DNA of 64,000 nt from Fimbriimonadaceae bacterium (lineage in GTDB: Bacteria; Armatimonadota; Fimbriimonadia; Fimbriimonadales; Fimbriimonadaceae): NCBI GenBank assembly GCA_019454145.1, contig CP075366.1:2149564-2213563 (forward strand), read 5' to 3'. Below, one piece after another: positions 34,255 to 44,377 of the stretch. The first letter of the stretch is position 1, and each line of letters begins with the position of its first letter. The position numbers were made by a program, and so were the translations under genes. The notes beneath the pieces were generated by a model, which did not search any database, had not been told where the DNA came from, and saw only the letters and a list, made by a program, of their open reading frames with translations.

Positions 34255-36118
34255 TAGTCGTTGCCTGGCTCATGGTCAGGGTCGGAACCGCGGCGATTTC
34301 TTCCACCGTCGCCCGACGGATTCCTTCGATCGAACCAAACGTCCTTAATAGCATCCGCCGCCGCTTTGGGCCGATGCCCGGAACTTCATCGAGCACCGAA
34401 CCGTGCATCCGTTTATCACGAAGTTTGCGGTGGAACGAAATCGCAAACCTGTGTGCTTCATCGCGCAGTTTGCGGAGGAGCATCAGGCCAGGCGATGTGA
34501 GGGGCAAGATGACCTCGTGGTAGCTGTATTCCGGTTTGCCTTTTTCATGGCTCCCCGGTATGAGGGTAGGAACAAAGATGATTTCTTGCTTTTTCGCCAA
34601 CCCAACCATGGGGATAGAAAGCCCAAGCCGGTCGCGAGCATCGAGCGCCGCTCCGAGTTGGCCCTTACCACCATCAATCATGATGAGGTCAGGAGTTTTC
34701 GAGAACTTCGGGTCGCCGTCGAGCAACTTCATCAATCGGCGGGTGATCACTTCGTGCATCATGGCGAAGTCATTGGGTTCCTCTGGATTCCACTTGATTT
34801 TGAATCTTCGGTACTGATCCTTTGCTGGTTGGCCGTCCTCAGTTACAACCATCGAACCGACGGGCAACGATCCTTGCGTATTAGAAATATCGTAGCCTTC
34901 AATCCGCAGAGCGGGCGAAGGCAGATCAATTTCTTCGCTGAGTTGCTGGATAGCTTGCTGCGCCCATTCTTCGCGCTGTTCAATCTCCAGAGCCATAGTT
35001 TTGAGCGCGAGTTCGGCATTCTTCGCCGCCATATCCACGAGCCGCAAGCCTTCGCCCCCTTGTGGAACTTCAATCGAAACTGCCGCGCCCCGTTTTTGGC
35101 GAAGCCATTGCTGAACAATCGCTCTCTCTTCAATTTCAAGCGGCAGAAGGATTTCCCTCGGCACTTCGGGCGCGGTCGCGTAATACTGCTTCACAAATTC
35201 CTGCACGGCTTCGGTAGGAGAAGCTTCTTTACTGCCATCCATCATGTAGTTGGTTTGCCCGATGAGCCGCCCGCCGCGAATATAAAGCATTTGGATCGCC
35301 GCTCCCCGCTCGTCTTTGACAACTGCGACGATGTCTCGATCTTGACCGTCTTCACTCAGAACTTTTTGCCGTTCAAGAATGCTGTTAAGAGCCTGAACTC
35401 TGTCTCGGTAAAGGGCGGCTTTTTCAAACTCTAGCTCCTCTGCCGCTTTCTCCATTTTCTCGTTAAGGTCAATCAGGATTCCTGCTTCTTTGCCTTCTAA
35501 GAATCGGGTGACCTGGCTCAGAACTCCCTGATATTCCGCTTTATCCGACATCCCCGCGCAGGGAGCCATACATTGGTGCATGTGATAGTAAAGACAAGGT
35601 CGTTGCTCTGCTCGACCGCTCCAACTTTTGCCGCACGGAATTAAAGGGAAGACCTTATGCAGGAGCTGCAAAGTGTCACGCACGGCATAAGCAGAAGTAT
35701 AAGGCCCGAACGTTCGCCCTGATGCTTTGCGTGGGTTACGGGTGAAGATCACTCGCGGATAAGCCTCTTTAGTAATGGCGATGTAGGGATAACTTTTATC
35801 ATCGCGCATCCGCACGTTGTAAGGCGGTCGATGCTCTTTAATAAGATTACATTCTAAAACGAGGGATTCGAGTTCGCTATCCACGACCATCCATTCAATG
35901 TCGCGGATTTTGTGCACCATCCGAGCGATGCGCGTGGAATGATTGGCGGAGTTTCGGAAATACGAGCGCACACGCGAACGCAGATTGATGGCTTTGCCGA
36001 CATAGAGGATGTCTTTGTTTTCGTCGCGGTAGATGTAACAACCGGGCGAGGTCGGGACGTTTTTAAGAAAGTCTCCGACATGGGGATTGGTAGGCTGGCT
36101 GCGGGGTTTTCCGCTCAT
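34223..36118 (-). CDS. uvrC: Excinuclease ABC subunit C
   Basis: A 631-residue nucleotide excision repair nuclease that cuts on both sides of a lesion in the UvrB-DNA complex. The N-terminal GIY-YIG domain has GCYIYRDENKDILYVGKAINLR (in parts: GCYIYRD, ILYVGKA) at about 27-48. The UvrB-binding UVR motif is EKAAEELEFEKAALYRDR. The C-terminal RNase H-like half has EGYDISNTQG and MIDGGKGQL. It ends in a helix-hairpin-helix pair (VPGIGPKRRRMLLRTFGS). No uvrA or uvrB is in the window. Its start region faces a divergent lipoprotein gene. Confidence 0.97.
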   Translation of the reverse strand: MSGKPRSQPTNPHVGDFLKNVPTSPGCYIYRDENKDILYVGKAINLRSRVRSYFRNSANHSTRIARMVHKIRDIEWMVVDSELESLVLECNLIKEHRPPYNVRMRDDKSYPYIAITKEAYPRVIFTRNPRKASGRTFGPYTSAYAVRDTLQLLHKVFPLIPCGKSWSGRAEQRPCLYYHMHQCMAPCAGMSDKAEYQGVLSQVTRFLEGKEAGILIDLNEKMEKAAEELEFEKAALYRDRVQALNSILERQKVLSEDGQDRDIVAVVKDERGAAIQMLYIRGGRLIGQTNYMMDGSKEASPTEAVQEFVKQYYATAPEVPREILLPLEIEERAIVQQWLRQKRGAAVSIEVPQGGEGLRLVDMAAKNAELALKTMALEIEQREEWAQQAIQQLSEEIDLPSPALRIEGYDISNTQGSLPVGSMVVTEDGQPAKDQYRRFKIKWNPEEPNDFAMMHEVITRRLMKLLDGDPKFSKTPDLIMIDGGKGQLGAALDARDRLGLSIPMVGLAKKQEIIFVPTLIPGSHEKGKPEYSYHEVILPLTSPGLMLLRKLRDEAHRFAISFHRKLRDKRMHGSVLDEVPGIGPKRRRMLLRTFGSIEGIRRATVEEIAAVPTLTMSQATTIKEYLRVDAL

Positions 36119-36148
36119 CTATGTCTACTGGATTCTACTCCTTCGGTG

Positions 36149-36154
36149 TATGCT
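36149..36154 (+). promoter_or_regulatory. TATGCT -10 box, leaderless-type
   Basis: TATGCT is followed by the 7-nt spacer GAGTTTT and then the ATG of the lipoprotein gene. There is no Shine-Dalgarno. Confidence 0.45.
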
Positions 36155-36161
36155 GAGTTTT

Positions 36162-37457
36162 ATGAAGCGGTGGATGTCCTGGATACTTGTAAGCGCAGTC
36201 TTGCTGGGAGGCTGCAACGCCAAACCTTCGGGCGCAGGAGCCAAGGGCAATTTCACTTACGAACAGGTTCTAAAAGAGGTTGGTCGCCAAGAACCCGCAA
36301 AGACTGACTGGGTCGCCGAGCAGTACGCCACGCTTGAAACCGGAATTTCTTCCGAACTCATGGACGCAATTGCCCGACCAGAACATCCTGATGCCGAATG
36401 GCGAAAGGATACGGCACTGAGAAACCGCATCAAACAAGAACTTCAAAGTTGGGTGAAAGGCGAGCCTTCAACCGGGCGGGAAGAAAACGAAATCATCAAC
36501 AACTTTGTGCTTGTGGCGAACGGTCGAATCCTGGCCTCGCACATTGCCGCCAGCGAAGGCGATTGGCCGCTTGCTTTGAAGTCCGGGCTGGATGCATTCG
36601 ATTTAGCCTGGGAAGGATTCTCAACTGCACCAAATTTGGTCGGTGCGGATTTCCAACTCAATATGTGGATCGCGGCCGATAACCTTGCCCAGTTAAGCCG
36701 AAGGAGTGAGATTTCCCAAGCTCAACGGAAAGAAATCATCGCTCGGCTGGAAAAGGCGAGGGATGAGGTGCCTCATATAATGAGCACTGTAGTCATGCGA
36801 GACTTCACATCGGTCGGAGTGCAAAGCTTGACGGAAATGGTCAATGCCGGGGCCGATGCGGCATCAATAGGCGCAATGATCGCTCCAATGGATGACCCGG
36901 AGATCAGGACAGAGAAACTGAAATCCTATATTGCCTCCTTAAAAACCCCATTAGAAACTAAAGCTACTTTTGATTCCGTTGCCAATGCAATGGAATTCAT
37001 TTCCGACAGTTCTCATGGTCTTATTGGATTTTCACAAGATGGAGTTCTGCTCGCCGATAGTTCAAAAGTGTGGGGAGTGGATTTGCTCAACACATCGGCT
37101 GAAGAGTGGGATGCCTCAGCACTGGATAAAAACGCGGTCAATGCAGTTGGCGAAATGATCAAGGCCGGACTGCTGCGAAAATATGTGAGCGCGACCGAAT
37201 CCGGTTATGTTTCACAAATCAACTTTTCTGCGGCGATCATCCGAACTGGCTACGAGTGGTTTAAGGTCGAGAATAAACGCGATCCTAAAGATCTTCGCGA
37301 GTTGAACTTGGCAATTGGAACCATGGTGGTTGACCCGGCTTCCGGTAAAGAATTTATCGTTGAATGGTCAAATTCGCTGATTAAGAGTCAGGCAGAGCCT
37401 TTACCTAAACAGCTTGTTTTGCTCAACGCGATCATCCAAAACGGTGTTCCGTTTTGA
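36162..37457 (+). CDS. Lipoprotein, unknown function
   Basis: About 431 residues. The first 17 residues (MKRWMSWILVSAVLLGGC) form a lipoprotein signal with lipobox LGGC. The mature part is helical, with no recognised domain; segments such as NRIKQELQSWVKGEP and IIARLEKARDEVP look like helical bundles. The ATG at 36162 was preferred to an in-frame ATG at 36087 because it begins the lipoprotein signal and has a TATGCT box 7 nt upstream. It lies upstream of acnA on the same strand with a palindrome between them. Confidence 0.75.
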   Translation: MKRWMSWILVSAVLLGGCNAKPSGAGAKGNFTYEQVLKEVGRQEPAKTDWVAEQYATLETGISSELMDAIARPEHPDAEWRKDTALRNRIKQELQSWVKGEPSTGREENEIINNFVLVANGRILASHIAASEGDWPLALKSGLDAFDLAWEGFSTAPNLVGADFQLNMWIAADNLAQLSRRSEISQAQRKEIIARLEKARDEVPHIMSTVVMRDFTSVGVQSLTEMVNAGADAASIGAMIAPMDDPEIRTEKLKSYIASLKTPLETKATFDSVANAMEFISDSSHGLIGFSQDGVLLADSSKVWGVDLLNTSAEEWDASALDKNAVNAVGEMIKAGLLRKYVSATESGYVSQINFSAAIIRTGYEWFKVENKRDPKDLRELNLAIGTMVVDPASGKEFIVEWSNSLIKSQAEPLPKQLVLLNAIIQNGVPF

Positions 37458-37482
37458 TGCTGTCCTGACTCACTTGACGGTG

Positions 37483-37510
37483 CCAGGTAACCTGGGTGAA
37501 TTCACCCAGG
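37483..37510 (+). promoter_or_regulatory. Overlapping palindromes upstream of acnA
   Basis: Two overlapping inverted repeats: CCAGGTAACCTGG (37483-37495) and a perfect 20-bp palindrome CCTGGGTGAATTCACCCAGG (37491-37510). They share CCTGG, so in RNA only one could form at a time. TTGACG at 37474-37479 could be a -35 box with TGAATT 17 bp on as a poor -10. No T-run follows, so it is not a standard terminator. An operator or leader switch for acnA is possible. Confidence 0.5.
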
Positions 37511-37531
37511 AATAATGGAGCATGCGCGCAA

Positions 37532-40165
37532 ATGAATAGCTTTGGCACAAAAACCACCGCCTCTCTCGGCGGAGAATCATTCACTTTTCACAGTTTCAAA
37601 TTATTAGAGGAAGCGGGTTACAACGTCGCCCGATTGCCTTACGCGCACAAAGTATTGCTTGAGAATCTTCTTCGTAACGAAGACGGCGTCAACGTTACCA
37701 AAGACGATATTGAAGCGATGCTCAACTGGGATCCAAAAGCGGAACCGAGCAAAGAAATTGCGTTTACTCCGGCCAGGGTTCTGCTTCAAGACTTTACTGG
37801 CGTCCCTTGCGTTGTAGACCTCGCCAGCATGCGCGATGCGATGGCGGCTCTAGGCGGCGACCCAGAGAAAATCAACCCGCTCCAACCAGTTGAACTGGTT
37901 ATCGACCACTCAGTTCAGATCGACGCATACGGTAGCGATGCGGCTTTGCAGATCAACTTGGATCACGAATTTGAGCGAAATAACGAACGGTACGAATTCC
38001 TGAAATGGGGGCAAAGCGCACTTGAAAACTTCAAAGTTGTTCCTCCAAACACTGGTATCTGCCACCAGGTGAACCTCGAATATCTAGCTCGAGTCGTATT
38101 CAATAATTCCGGCGCGGCTTATCTTGATACTCTCGTCGGCACAGATAGCCACACAACCATGATCAACGGACTTGGGGTTCTGGGTTGGGGTGTTGGTGGA
38201 ATCGAAGCGGAAGCTGCAATGCTCGGTCAACCAGTCAGCATGCTGATCCCACAAGTCGTTGGATTCAAACTCACAGGCAAACTTCCAGAAGGTTCAACCG
38301 CTACTGACCTCGTTCTAACGGTCACGGAAATGCTTCGTAAGCATGGGGTCGTTGGCAAGTTCGTAGAGTTCTTCGGCCCTGGCATCGGCAACATGCCGCT
38401 TGCCGATCGAGCAACCATCGCGAACATGGCTCCCGAATACGGCGCGACTTGCGGACTATTCCCGGTAGATGCAGAAACTCTGCGGTACCTGATGGTCAGC
38501 GGTCGCCCAGAAGCTCAGGTTAATTTGGTTCGTGATTACTACGCGATGAACGGTCTGATGCATACGGCTGATTCGCCCGAAGCAACCTACTCGGCAACTT
38601 TAGAACTGGATATGGGCACGGTTATGCCAAGCGTCGCCGGCCCAAAACGACCTCAAGACCGGGCGCTTCTTGGTAAAGCGAAAGATTCGTTCTTCGCAGC
38701 GTTCCCGGAAGCAAAAGGCACACGCGACAAACTCAGTAACGGAAGCATTGTTATCGCTTCTATCACCAGCTGCACCAACACGAGTAACCCAAGCGTGATG
38801 GTCGCCGCCGGCTTAGTCGCTCGCAAAGCTAACGCGCTCGGGCTCAAGCCGAAACCATGGGTGAAGACATCTCTCGCCCCTGGTTCACGGGTCGTCCAAC
38901 AATATTTGGAACACGCTGGTTTGCAAACCGACCTTGACGCTATCGGCTTCAATATTGTTGGTTACGGTTGCACCACCTGCATCGGAAACTCTGGCCCATT
39001 GCCGGAATCTGTATCCGCAATCGTGCGCGAAGCCGACCTCGCTGTTGTCAGCGTTCTCAGCGGAAATCGTAACTTTGAGGGCCGGGTCAACCAAGATGTC
39101 AAAGCGAATTACCTGATGTCGCCTCCACTGGTTGTGGCGTACAGCTTCGCCGGAACGATTGACATTGACCTTACTACGGAGCCGCTTGGTCAGGATAAGG
39201 ATGGCAACGATGTGTTTCTCAAAGACATCTGGCCGAGCCAAATGGAAATCGCGGAAACGGTTGAAAAAAACATCAACCGAGAAATGTTCACAAAAAGCTA
39301 TGCAAGCGTTTTTGAAGGCGATGAAAAGTGGAAGGCAATTGCGGTTGGCGAAGGCAAGCGCTACCAATGGCATGGCGATTCCACTTATGTGAAGCAAGCT
39401 CCCTTCTTTGAAGGAATGCTCCGCGATGCCCAGGAATTTGTGCACGAACTGACCGGACTGAAATGCTTGGCAAAGCTGGGCGATTCGGTTACCACTGACC
39501 ACATTTCACCAGCCGGATCAATCAAAGCAACTTCTCCAGCTGGCAGTTATCTGATTGAAAAAGGCGTTTCCCCTCACCTCTTTAACAGCTACGGCGCGCG
39601 ACGTGGTAACGACGAAGTGATGGTGCGGGGGACATTTGCGAATATTCGCCTCCGTAACCAACTCGCCCCAGGAACTGAGGGTGGATTTACAACCAACTTC
39701 CTCACTGGCGAAGTCACTTCAATCTACGAAGCGGCGATGGCCTACCAAAACCAAGGAATCAATCTTGTTGTTCTAGCTGGTAAAGAGTACGGAACTGGCT
39801 CAAGTCGCGACTGGGCGGCAAAGGGAACTCGACTCCTAGGCGTCAAAGCAGTTATTGCCGAGAGTTTTGAGCGAATCCACAGGTCTAACTTGATCGGGAT
39901 GGGTGTGTTGCCGCTTCAATTTGAAGCCGGACAAAATGCCGACTCACTCGGGTTGAAAGGTACCGAAGAATTCAGTGTTCTTGGGTTATCAGCAGGGGTT
40001 GCCGAGAAGTTTGCTTCTGGTAAAACCTTGATGGTTCGGGCCACTGATGATAACGGCGATACAAAATCGTTTAATGTAGTTTGTCGGTTGGATACGCCAA
40101 CGGAGATGGATTACTACCGCCATGGCGGAGTTCTTCAGTACGTTTTACGCGGACTCTTAAATTAG
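37532..40165 (+). CDS. acnA: Aconitate hydratase A
   Basis: An 877-residue [4Fe-4S] aconitase of the TCA cycle (citrate-isocitrate). The AcnA/IRP type is shown by length and by [21 protein letters not shown], the cluster cysteines in [11 protein letters not shown] and [12 protein letters not shown], and the swivel domain with [16 protein letters not shown] and [13 protein letters not shown]. The start was set at ATG 37532 ([12 protein letters not shown]); GGAG lies 11 nt upstream. The frame is open to a GTG at 37496, but that part overlaps the palindrome and is unlike AcnA. It has its own terminator. Confidence 0.97.
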   Translation: MNSFGTKTTASLGGESFTFHSFKLLEEAGYNVARLPYAHKVLLENLLRNEDGVNVTKDDIEAMLNWDPKAEPSKEIAFTPARVLLQDFTGVPCVVDLASMRDAMAALGGDPEKINPLQPVELVIDHSVQIDAYGSDAALQINLDHEFERNNERYEFLKWGQSALENFKVVPPNTGICHQVNLEYLARVVFNNSGAAYLDTLVGTDSHTTMINGLGVLGWGVGGIEAEAAMLGQPVSMLIPQVVGFKLTGKLPEGSTATDLVLTVTEMLRKHGVVGKFVEFFGPGIGNMPLADRATIANMAPEYGATCGLFPVDAETLRYLMVSGRPEAQVNLVRDYYAMNGLMHTADSPEATYSATLELDMGTVMPSVAGPKRPQDRALLGKAKDSFFAAFPEAKGTRDKLSNGSIVIASITSCTNTSNPSVMVAAGLVARKANALGLKPKPWVKTSLAPGSRVVQQYLEHAGLQTDLDAIGFNIVGYGCTTCIGNSGPLPESVSAIVREADLAVVSVLSGNRNFEGRVNQDVKANYLMSPPLVVAYSFAGTIDIDLTTEPLGQDKDGNDVFLKDIWPSQMEIAETVEKNINREMFTKSYASVFEGDEKWKAIAVGEGKRYQWHGDSTYVKQAPFFEGMLRDAQEFVHELTGLKCLAKLGDSVTTDHISPAGSIKATSPAGSYLIEKGVSPHLFNSYGARRGNDEVMVRGTFANIRLRNQLAPGTEGGFTTNFLTGEVTSIYEAAMAYQNQGINLVVLAGKEYGTGSSRDWAAKGTRLLGVKAVIAESFERIHRSNLIGMGVLPLQFEAGQNADSLGLKGTEEFSVLGLSAGVAEKFASGKTLMVRATDDNGDTKSFNVVCRLDTPTEMDYYRHGGVLQYVLRGLLN

Positions 40166-40181
40166 GCTAAGTCGAAAAAGA

Positions 40182-40217
40182 AAAGCCTCATCCGAATTAG
40201 GATGAGGCTTTATTATT
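40182..40217. terminator. Intrinsic terminator after acnA
   Basis: A 12-bp perfect stem (40182-40193 with 40200-40211) with loop GAATTA, then ATTATT. The A-run before the stem makes it usable from the other strand too, for the convergent small lipoprotein gene. Confidence 0.88.
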
Positions 40218-40230
40218 AACCTTAGGCTGA

Positions 40231-40422
40231 CTAGCCGCCTTCTGAGCTTCCTTCAGCGGCATCGGTTGGTGGAGGTTGTGGAGCCCCACCGCTCGCATCA
40301 CCTGATTCTGCAGGTGCCTGATCTTTATGCATCAGTCCCGAGGTATCAGCTGCTGGTTCTGTTTGACTGCAAGCGACAAGAAATCCTGCCACGGCAACGA
40401 AAAGGATCAAAAGTTTTTTCAT
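40231..40422 (-). CDS. Small lipoprotein
   Basis: A 63-residue protein with a lipoprotein signal (MKKLLILFVAVAGFLVAC, lipobox LVAC) followed by about 45 residues of Ala/Gly/Pro/Ser/Glu-rich low complexity. No domain. It starts 2 bp after the stop of the prepilin-like gene and must share its transcript. It may be a surface accessory of the secreted pseudopilin-like protein, but there is no direct evidence. Confidence 0.75.
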   Translation of the reverse strand: MKKLLILFVAVAGFLVACSQTEPAADTSGLMHKDQAPAESGDASGGAPQPPPTDAAEGSSEGG

Positions 40423-40424
40423 TC

Positions 40425-41399
40425 TTAGTTGTCTCGGTCAGGTCGGAAGAAGCAGTGGTAACGATTTCCAGTTGTGTTTGTGCCTGAGATTTGATCGCAG
40501 AGGTTGTCGTTAGTTGCGTAGAACGTGAATCCGCTACCCATGCCTTCACCACCATCGGTGATGCGAGCATAAGGATCTTGGTGAGCGGCAGTATTGGTGA
40601 TTGGATCAATTCCGATACCGACTCGTTGATACTTAGCGGAGCTATCAACTCGGACAAACATTTGTCCACCGGCATTTTGATCACCAAATGTCCAGACTCG
40701 GAAACCAACACCGAGGCCTCGGAATGAGTAGGTATTGGTCATCAAACCGGTGATCGCTGGGTCTCCAGGAGCTCCGGAAGGATTGAATCGGCATTCTCCT
40801 GCCCAACCAGTACCGCAGTTGAGCGTTGGGTTGCTAGAAGCTCGACCATAGCGCTTTACGTTTCCTGTACCAGTCCAAAAGAGTGGCACGGTTGAAACTG
40901 CTGATACAGCGGTTCCGCTGTAGGTGTGCAGAAGTCCGTTCATGGTCATACCGACTTCCCAAGGGGTGACTCCAGGAGTAAATGTTTCGCCAGCAATCGT
41001 TCCTCGCTGCTGCGATGGGGATTGCATGAGTTGCACATTTTTCATGTATGGCTGAAGTGAAATGTGCCATGCCTGAGCGACTGTTTCAGGAACGCCTGCC
41101 ACATCCCATCCGCCGCCAACAATGACGTTTTGAGGTGCAGGGTGGGCAGTTGTATTTCGGTGAGTGCCATCGCCTCTGCGTGACCAAGCATGAGAAATAA
41201 CATCGTCATGGTCGGCCATGTAGATGTTTGCCGCAGTTCCCATTTGCTTAATGTTGCTCAAAGCCTGGGTTTTCTTCGCAGCATTTTTTGCTTGTGCGAA
41301 TACAGGGAACAGAATTGCTGCAAGGATTGCAATGATTGCAATTACAACGAGGAGTTCAATTAATGTGAATCCTCGGCGTGAGATTTGGGTGAGTTTCAT
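40425..41399 (-). CDS. Secreted protein with type IV prepilin-like N-terminus
   Basis: A 324-residue protein. The leader has the prepilin-peptidase site [18 protein letters not shown] with Glu5 after cleavage, continuing as a hydrophobic helix and [21 protein letters not shown]. This N-methylation/pseudopilin fold with a long globular tail is abundant in Armatimonadota, Planctomycetes and relatives. The tail has six cysteines and a [11 protein letters not shown] segment. Its role is unknown; it could be a minor pilin, a type II secretion pseudopilin or an unrelated surface protein. Weak GAGAG near the ATG. Confidence 0.88.
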   Translation of the reverse strand: MKLTQISRRGFTLIELLVVIAIIAILAAILFPVFAQAKNAAKKTQALSNIKQMGTAANIYMADHDDVISHAWSRRGDGTHRNTTAHPAPQNVIVGGGWDVAGVPETVAQAWHISLQPYMKNVQLMQSPSQQRGTIAGETFTPGVTPWEVGMTMNGLLHTYSGTAVSAVSTVPLFWTGTGNVKRYGRASSNPTLNCGTGWAGECRFNPSGAPGDPAITGLMTNTYSFRGLGVGFRVWTFGDQNAGGQMFVRVDSSAKYQRVGIGIDPITNTAAHQDPYARITDGGEGMGSGFTFYATNDNLCDQISGTNTTGNRYHCFFRPDRDN

Positions 41400-41577
41400 T
41401 TGTCTCTCAGTTGAAGTCTGTTTAGAATTACTTGAGGATTTGCGCCCAAAAGCAAGTCTTGGATACTATATTCGAACCCGAACGTCAATTGTTCCTCAAT
41501 TACAAAAAATGGGCAAGAAATTGTCGCAATTTGTGAAGTTGAACTAATATTATTCGAAGAAATAGAGAATAGACCTG

Positions 41578-42324
41578 ATGCATAATTCACGATTCGTAGG
41601 CTTTGGCACAATATTAAACACTTTCGCGGTGCTTATTGGTTCAGCGATCGGCCTTGCAACAGGTTCGGCACTTCCATCCAGTGTGCGGGATGTCGCAGTC
41701 TATGGAATCGGGCTCATCGTGATTGGCATCGGCATTCAAATGTTTTTGAAGACAAAGAACGCGCTGATCGTGATTGCAGCAATTTGTATTGGCGGAGCAA
41801 TTGGCGCGGTTATTGGTTTAGATAGCGGAATCGAAGCATTATCCGAGTGGGCACGTTCGACCGTCGGTGGCGATGGAGATTTTAATCAAGGATTTATCAC
41901 AGCAAGCGTTCTATTTTGTATCGGCCCGATTACCTTGATGGGGTGCCTGCAGGATGCCCTAGAAAGGAAAACCGATCTGCTCAATATCAAATCGATGCTA
42001 GATGGTGTGAGTTCAATTTTCCTCGCCGGAGCATTTGGCTTTGGTGTTCTGCTTTCAGCATTTTTTGTTCTGATTTTTCAAGGCATTCTCACCATGCTTG
42101 CCCGACCTTTACAAAAGTTTGCTCGTGACGAAGCATTAATGTTGGAAGCCACGGCAACCGGAGGTGTGCTTATGATGTGCACCGGGCTATCTATTGCCCA
42201 GATTCGCGACTTTTCGACCGTGCTATTTTTGCCCGCACTATTTGTTGCTCCCGTGATTGTTAGAATTGCTGAGCACTGGCAAAATCATAAGAAAGGGGAG
42301 CTATCTACTCCTGAATCGTCGTAA
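41578..42324 (+). CDS. DUF554-family membrane protein
   Basis: A 248-residue protein with about seven membrane segments. GTILNTFAVLIGSAIGL at the N-terminus and FCIGPITLMGCLQDAL in the middle match DUF554 (YdfK-like) proteins of unknown function, proposed to be transporters. It precedes the S9 peptidase by 10 bp on the same strand. No Shine-Dalgarno is clear; TAGACC lies just 2 nt before the ATG. Confidence 0.88.
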   Translation: MHNSRFVGFGTILNTFAVLIGSAIGLATGSALPSSVRDVAVYGIGLIVIGIGIQMFLKTKNALIVIAAICIGGAIGAVIGLDSGIEALSEWARSTVGGDGDFNQGFITASVLFCIGPITLMGCLQDALERKTDLLNIKSMLDGVSSIFLAGAFGFGVLLSAFFVLIFQGILTMLARPLQKFARDEALMLEATATGGVLMMCTGLSIAQIRDFSTVLFLPALFVAPVIVRIAEHWQNHKKGELSTPESS

Positions 42325-42327
42325 TAT
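42322..42327 (+). promoter_or_regulatory. TAATAT -10 box, leaderless-type, for the S9 peptidase
   Basis: TAATAT overlaps the TAA stop of the DUF554 gene and is followed by a 7-nt spacer and the ATG at 42335. There is no Shine-Dalgarno in the spacer. Confidence 0.5.
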
Positions 42328-42334
42328 TGTAGAC

Positions 42335-44377
42335 ATGCGAAAAGTAGCCGTATTTGCCTTGGTCGCCTTGAGCGGCATAGGCATTGCCCAAGACAGATTC
42401 CCCACGATGCCTGGATACGAAGGGTATCGCGCCGCGCAGGCAATGCGTAGAGATCTGACAGTCAATAGGCTGCGTGGACAATGGACAAGCAATAACGAAT
42501 ATAAATATGTTGATAATAATGGTTCCTATTCTTACAATGTAGCTACTGGAGAAATCACGGAAGCCAAGCCAATTGTTGGACCTCAACCAGATCCATTTTT
42601 CCAGCAAACACCCGGTCGCGGTCGCCAATTTGATCGTGTGAAGTCCGCCGATGGTTCGATGACGGCTATTTACCGAGACGGAAATGTCTATTTGGATAAA
42701 AGCGGTCAAGAAAAAGCGATTACGACTGATGGGAGTGTTCAAGAGAGAGTTCGCTATGGCATCGCGAGCTGGGTTTATGGAGAAGAACTAAATCAGCGTG
42801 ATGCGATGGGATTTTCGCCCGATGGGCGCTATTTGTGGTTCTATAAATTTGATGACCGACCGGTCAAGTTTTATTATTTGACGCTCGGGCAAAGGAGCCA
42901 GCAGGTTGCACTCGATACCGAGGCGTATCCGAAGCCAGGCAACGAAAACCCGATCGTTGATCTGATGGTATACGATTTGGAAACCGGGAAAACTCAGACG
43001 GTAAAGGTTCGACCCGGCTCATTCGACAATGGCATTGGTCACTATGTTTATGCCATTTCTTGGATGGGCAACGATTTGATGTTCCACCGGATGGATCGCC
43101 GCCAGCAAGTACGCGACCTTTGCATCGCGAATCCTCAAAACGGCGAAGTGAAGGTGGTTGATCACGTTGAAAACAAAGCTGGATGGGTTGAATTCGGCCC
43201 GCTTCGCGATGTTCGTGGTAACAAAAACGATGGCAAGATGCTCGTTATGACCGACGACGACGGCTTTGACAACCTATCCTGGATTAACTTGAAAACGGGC
43301 AAACGAACTGCCGTTACGATGCATAAAGCTGACTTGGTAAGCATGATTCGCATGGATGAAACCGGTCTCTGGTACACGGTCGCTGATGGAAACAATCCGT
43401 ACTACCATCAGCTTTATCGAGCAAATCCAGATGGTTCTATGCCTAAAAGACTGACCGATCCGCAATACCATCACTCTGTTTCGGTCAGCCCAGATGGAAA
43501 GCACATTGCAGATGTCTTTGAAAACGAATCTGCGCCCCCGGTTTTGCGCATGTTAGATTCAATCGGAAAACCAGTAAAGACAATCTCTGATGCAAGTTTG
43601 AATCAAACGGCCGCTAAGGTTAAGCCGATCCAGTGGATCAAGTACAAGTCATTCGACGGCACCACGGATTTATGGATGGAAGTAAGCCTTCCAACTGATT
43701 ACAAACCGGGAACTAAACTCCCCGTCCTATTTGGCGTTTATGGAGGGCCACTACCTGGTCGTGCGCCGAGCATTGGCTATTCCATGCCAGATATTATGAC
43801 TGGGGCCGGATTTGCGGTAATAGATGTAAGAATGCGAGGCGGTAATGGGCGAGGCCGCGCTTTCCGACAAGCGATTTACAAAAATTTGGGCAAAGTCGAA
43901 ATTGATGATATTGCCGCCGCTGCCGCCTCGCTCAAAGATCAGCCTTGGGCCGATACGAAACGGGTCGGTATTTACGGTACAAGCTACGGTGGCTACTCTT
44001 CCGCGATGTGCATCTTGCGGTATCCGGAACTGTTCCAAGCGGCAAGTGCGAGTAGCATGGTCAGCGACTGGCGCAATTACGACACAACATATACCGAGCG
44101 CTATATGGGCTTGTTGGAGGAGAACAAAGCAGGCTACGATTTCGGCTCGGCGATGACCTATGCCAAAGACCTCAAAGGCTGGTTGATGATCTACTACGGA
44201 ACCGGCGACAACAACACCCACCCGGCGAATAGTTTGCAGCTTTCTGATGCGCTAACGAAGGCAGGCAAGTATTACGAAGTCCAAGTTGGAGTTGATGCGG
44301 GACACTCTGGATTGAACCAAAGCCGAATGCTAGAGTTTTTTATAGAACGATTAGTCATGAACCCGCCGAGAGGCTAG
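42335..44377 (+). CDS. Secreted S9 family (dipeptidyl peptidase IV-like) serine peptidase
   Basis: About 680 residues. Signal peptide about 1-17 (MRKVAVFALVALSGIGIA). The N-terminal beta-propeller has repeated WxxDG and SPDGxx units (FSPDGRYLWFY, SVSPDGKHIADV). The C-terminal alpha/beta-hydrolase has YGGP, nucleophile Ser550 in GTSYGGYSS, Asp625 in GTGDNNTHP and His657 in DAGHSG. This is the catalytic triad of DPP IV/acylaminoacyl peptidases, which release dipeptides or short peptides. It probably works with the metalloprotease at 8957 in protein or peptide degradation outside the cytosol. The end overlaps cinA by 4 bp. Confidence 0.93.
   Translation: MRKVAVFALVALSGIGIAQDRFPTMPGYEGYRAAQAMRRDLTVNRLRGQWTSNNEYKYVDNNGSYSYNVATGEITEAKPIVGPQPDPFFQQTPGRGRQFDRVKSADGSMTAIYRDGNVYLDKSGQEKAITTDGSVQERVRYGIASWVYGEELNQRDAMGFSPDGRYLWFYKFDDRPVKFYYLTLGQRSQQVALDTEAYPKPGNENPIVDLMVYDLETGKTQTVKVRPGSFDNGIGHYVYAISWMGNDLMFHRMDRRQQVRDLCIANPQNGEVKVVDHVENKAGWVEFGPLRDVRGNKNDGKMLVMTDDDGFDNLSWINLKTGKRTAVTMHKADLVSMIRMDETGLWYTVADGNNPYYHQLYRANPDGSMPKRLTDPQYHHSVSVSPDGKHIADVFENESAPPVLRMLDSIGKPVKTISDASLNQTAAKVKPIQWIKYKSFDGTTDLWMEVSLPTDYKPGTKLPVLFGVYGGPLPGRAPSIGYSMPDIMTGAGFAVIDVRMRGGNGRGRAFRQAIYKNLGKVEIDDIAAAAASLKDQPWADTKRVGIYGTSYGGYSSAMCILRYPELFQAASASSMVSDWRNYDTTYTERYMGLLEENKAGYDFGSAMTYAKDLKGWLMIYYGTGDNNTHPANSLQLSDALTKAGKYYEVQVGVDAGHSGLNQSRMLEFFIERLVMNPPRG

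Noticed and set aside
34403-35434. Long open frame (343 codons) on the plus strand inside uvrC
   Set aside because: It lies fully antisense to a clear UvrC with all its domains; the translation has no recognisable domain and arises from codon bias.
37491-37510. 20-bp palindrome considered as a terminator for the lipoprotein gene
   Set aside because: No T-run on either side; its place just before acnA suits an operator or leader better.
38885-39502. Open frame of 205 codons antisense to acnA
   Set aside because: Fully inside the aconitase gene with no domain support.
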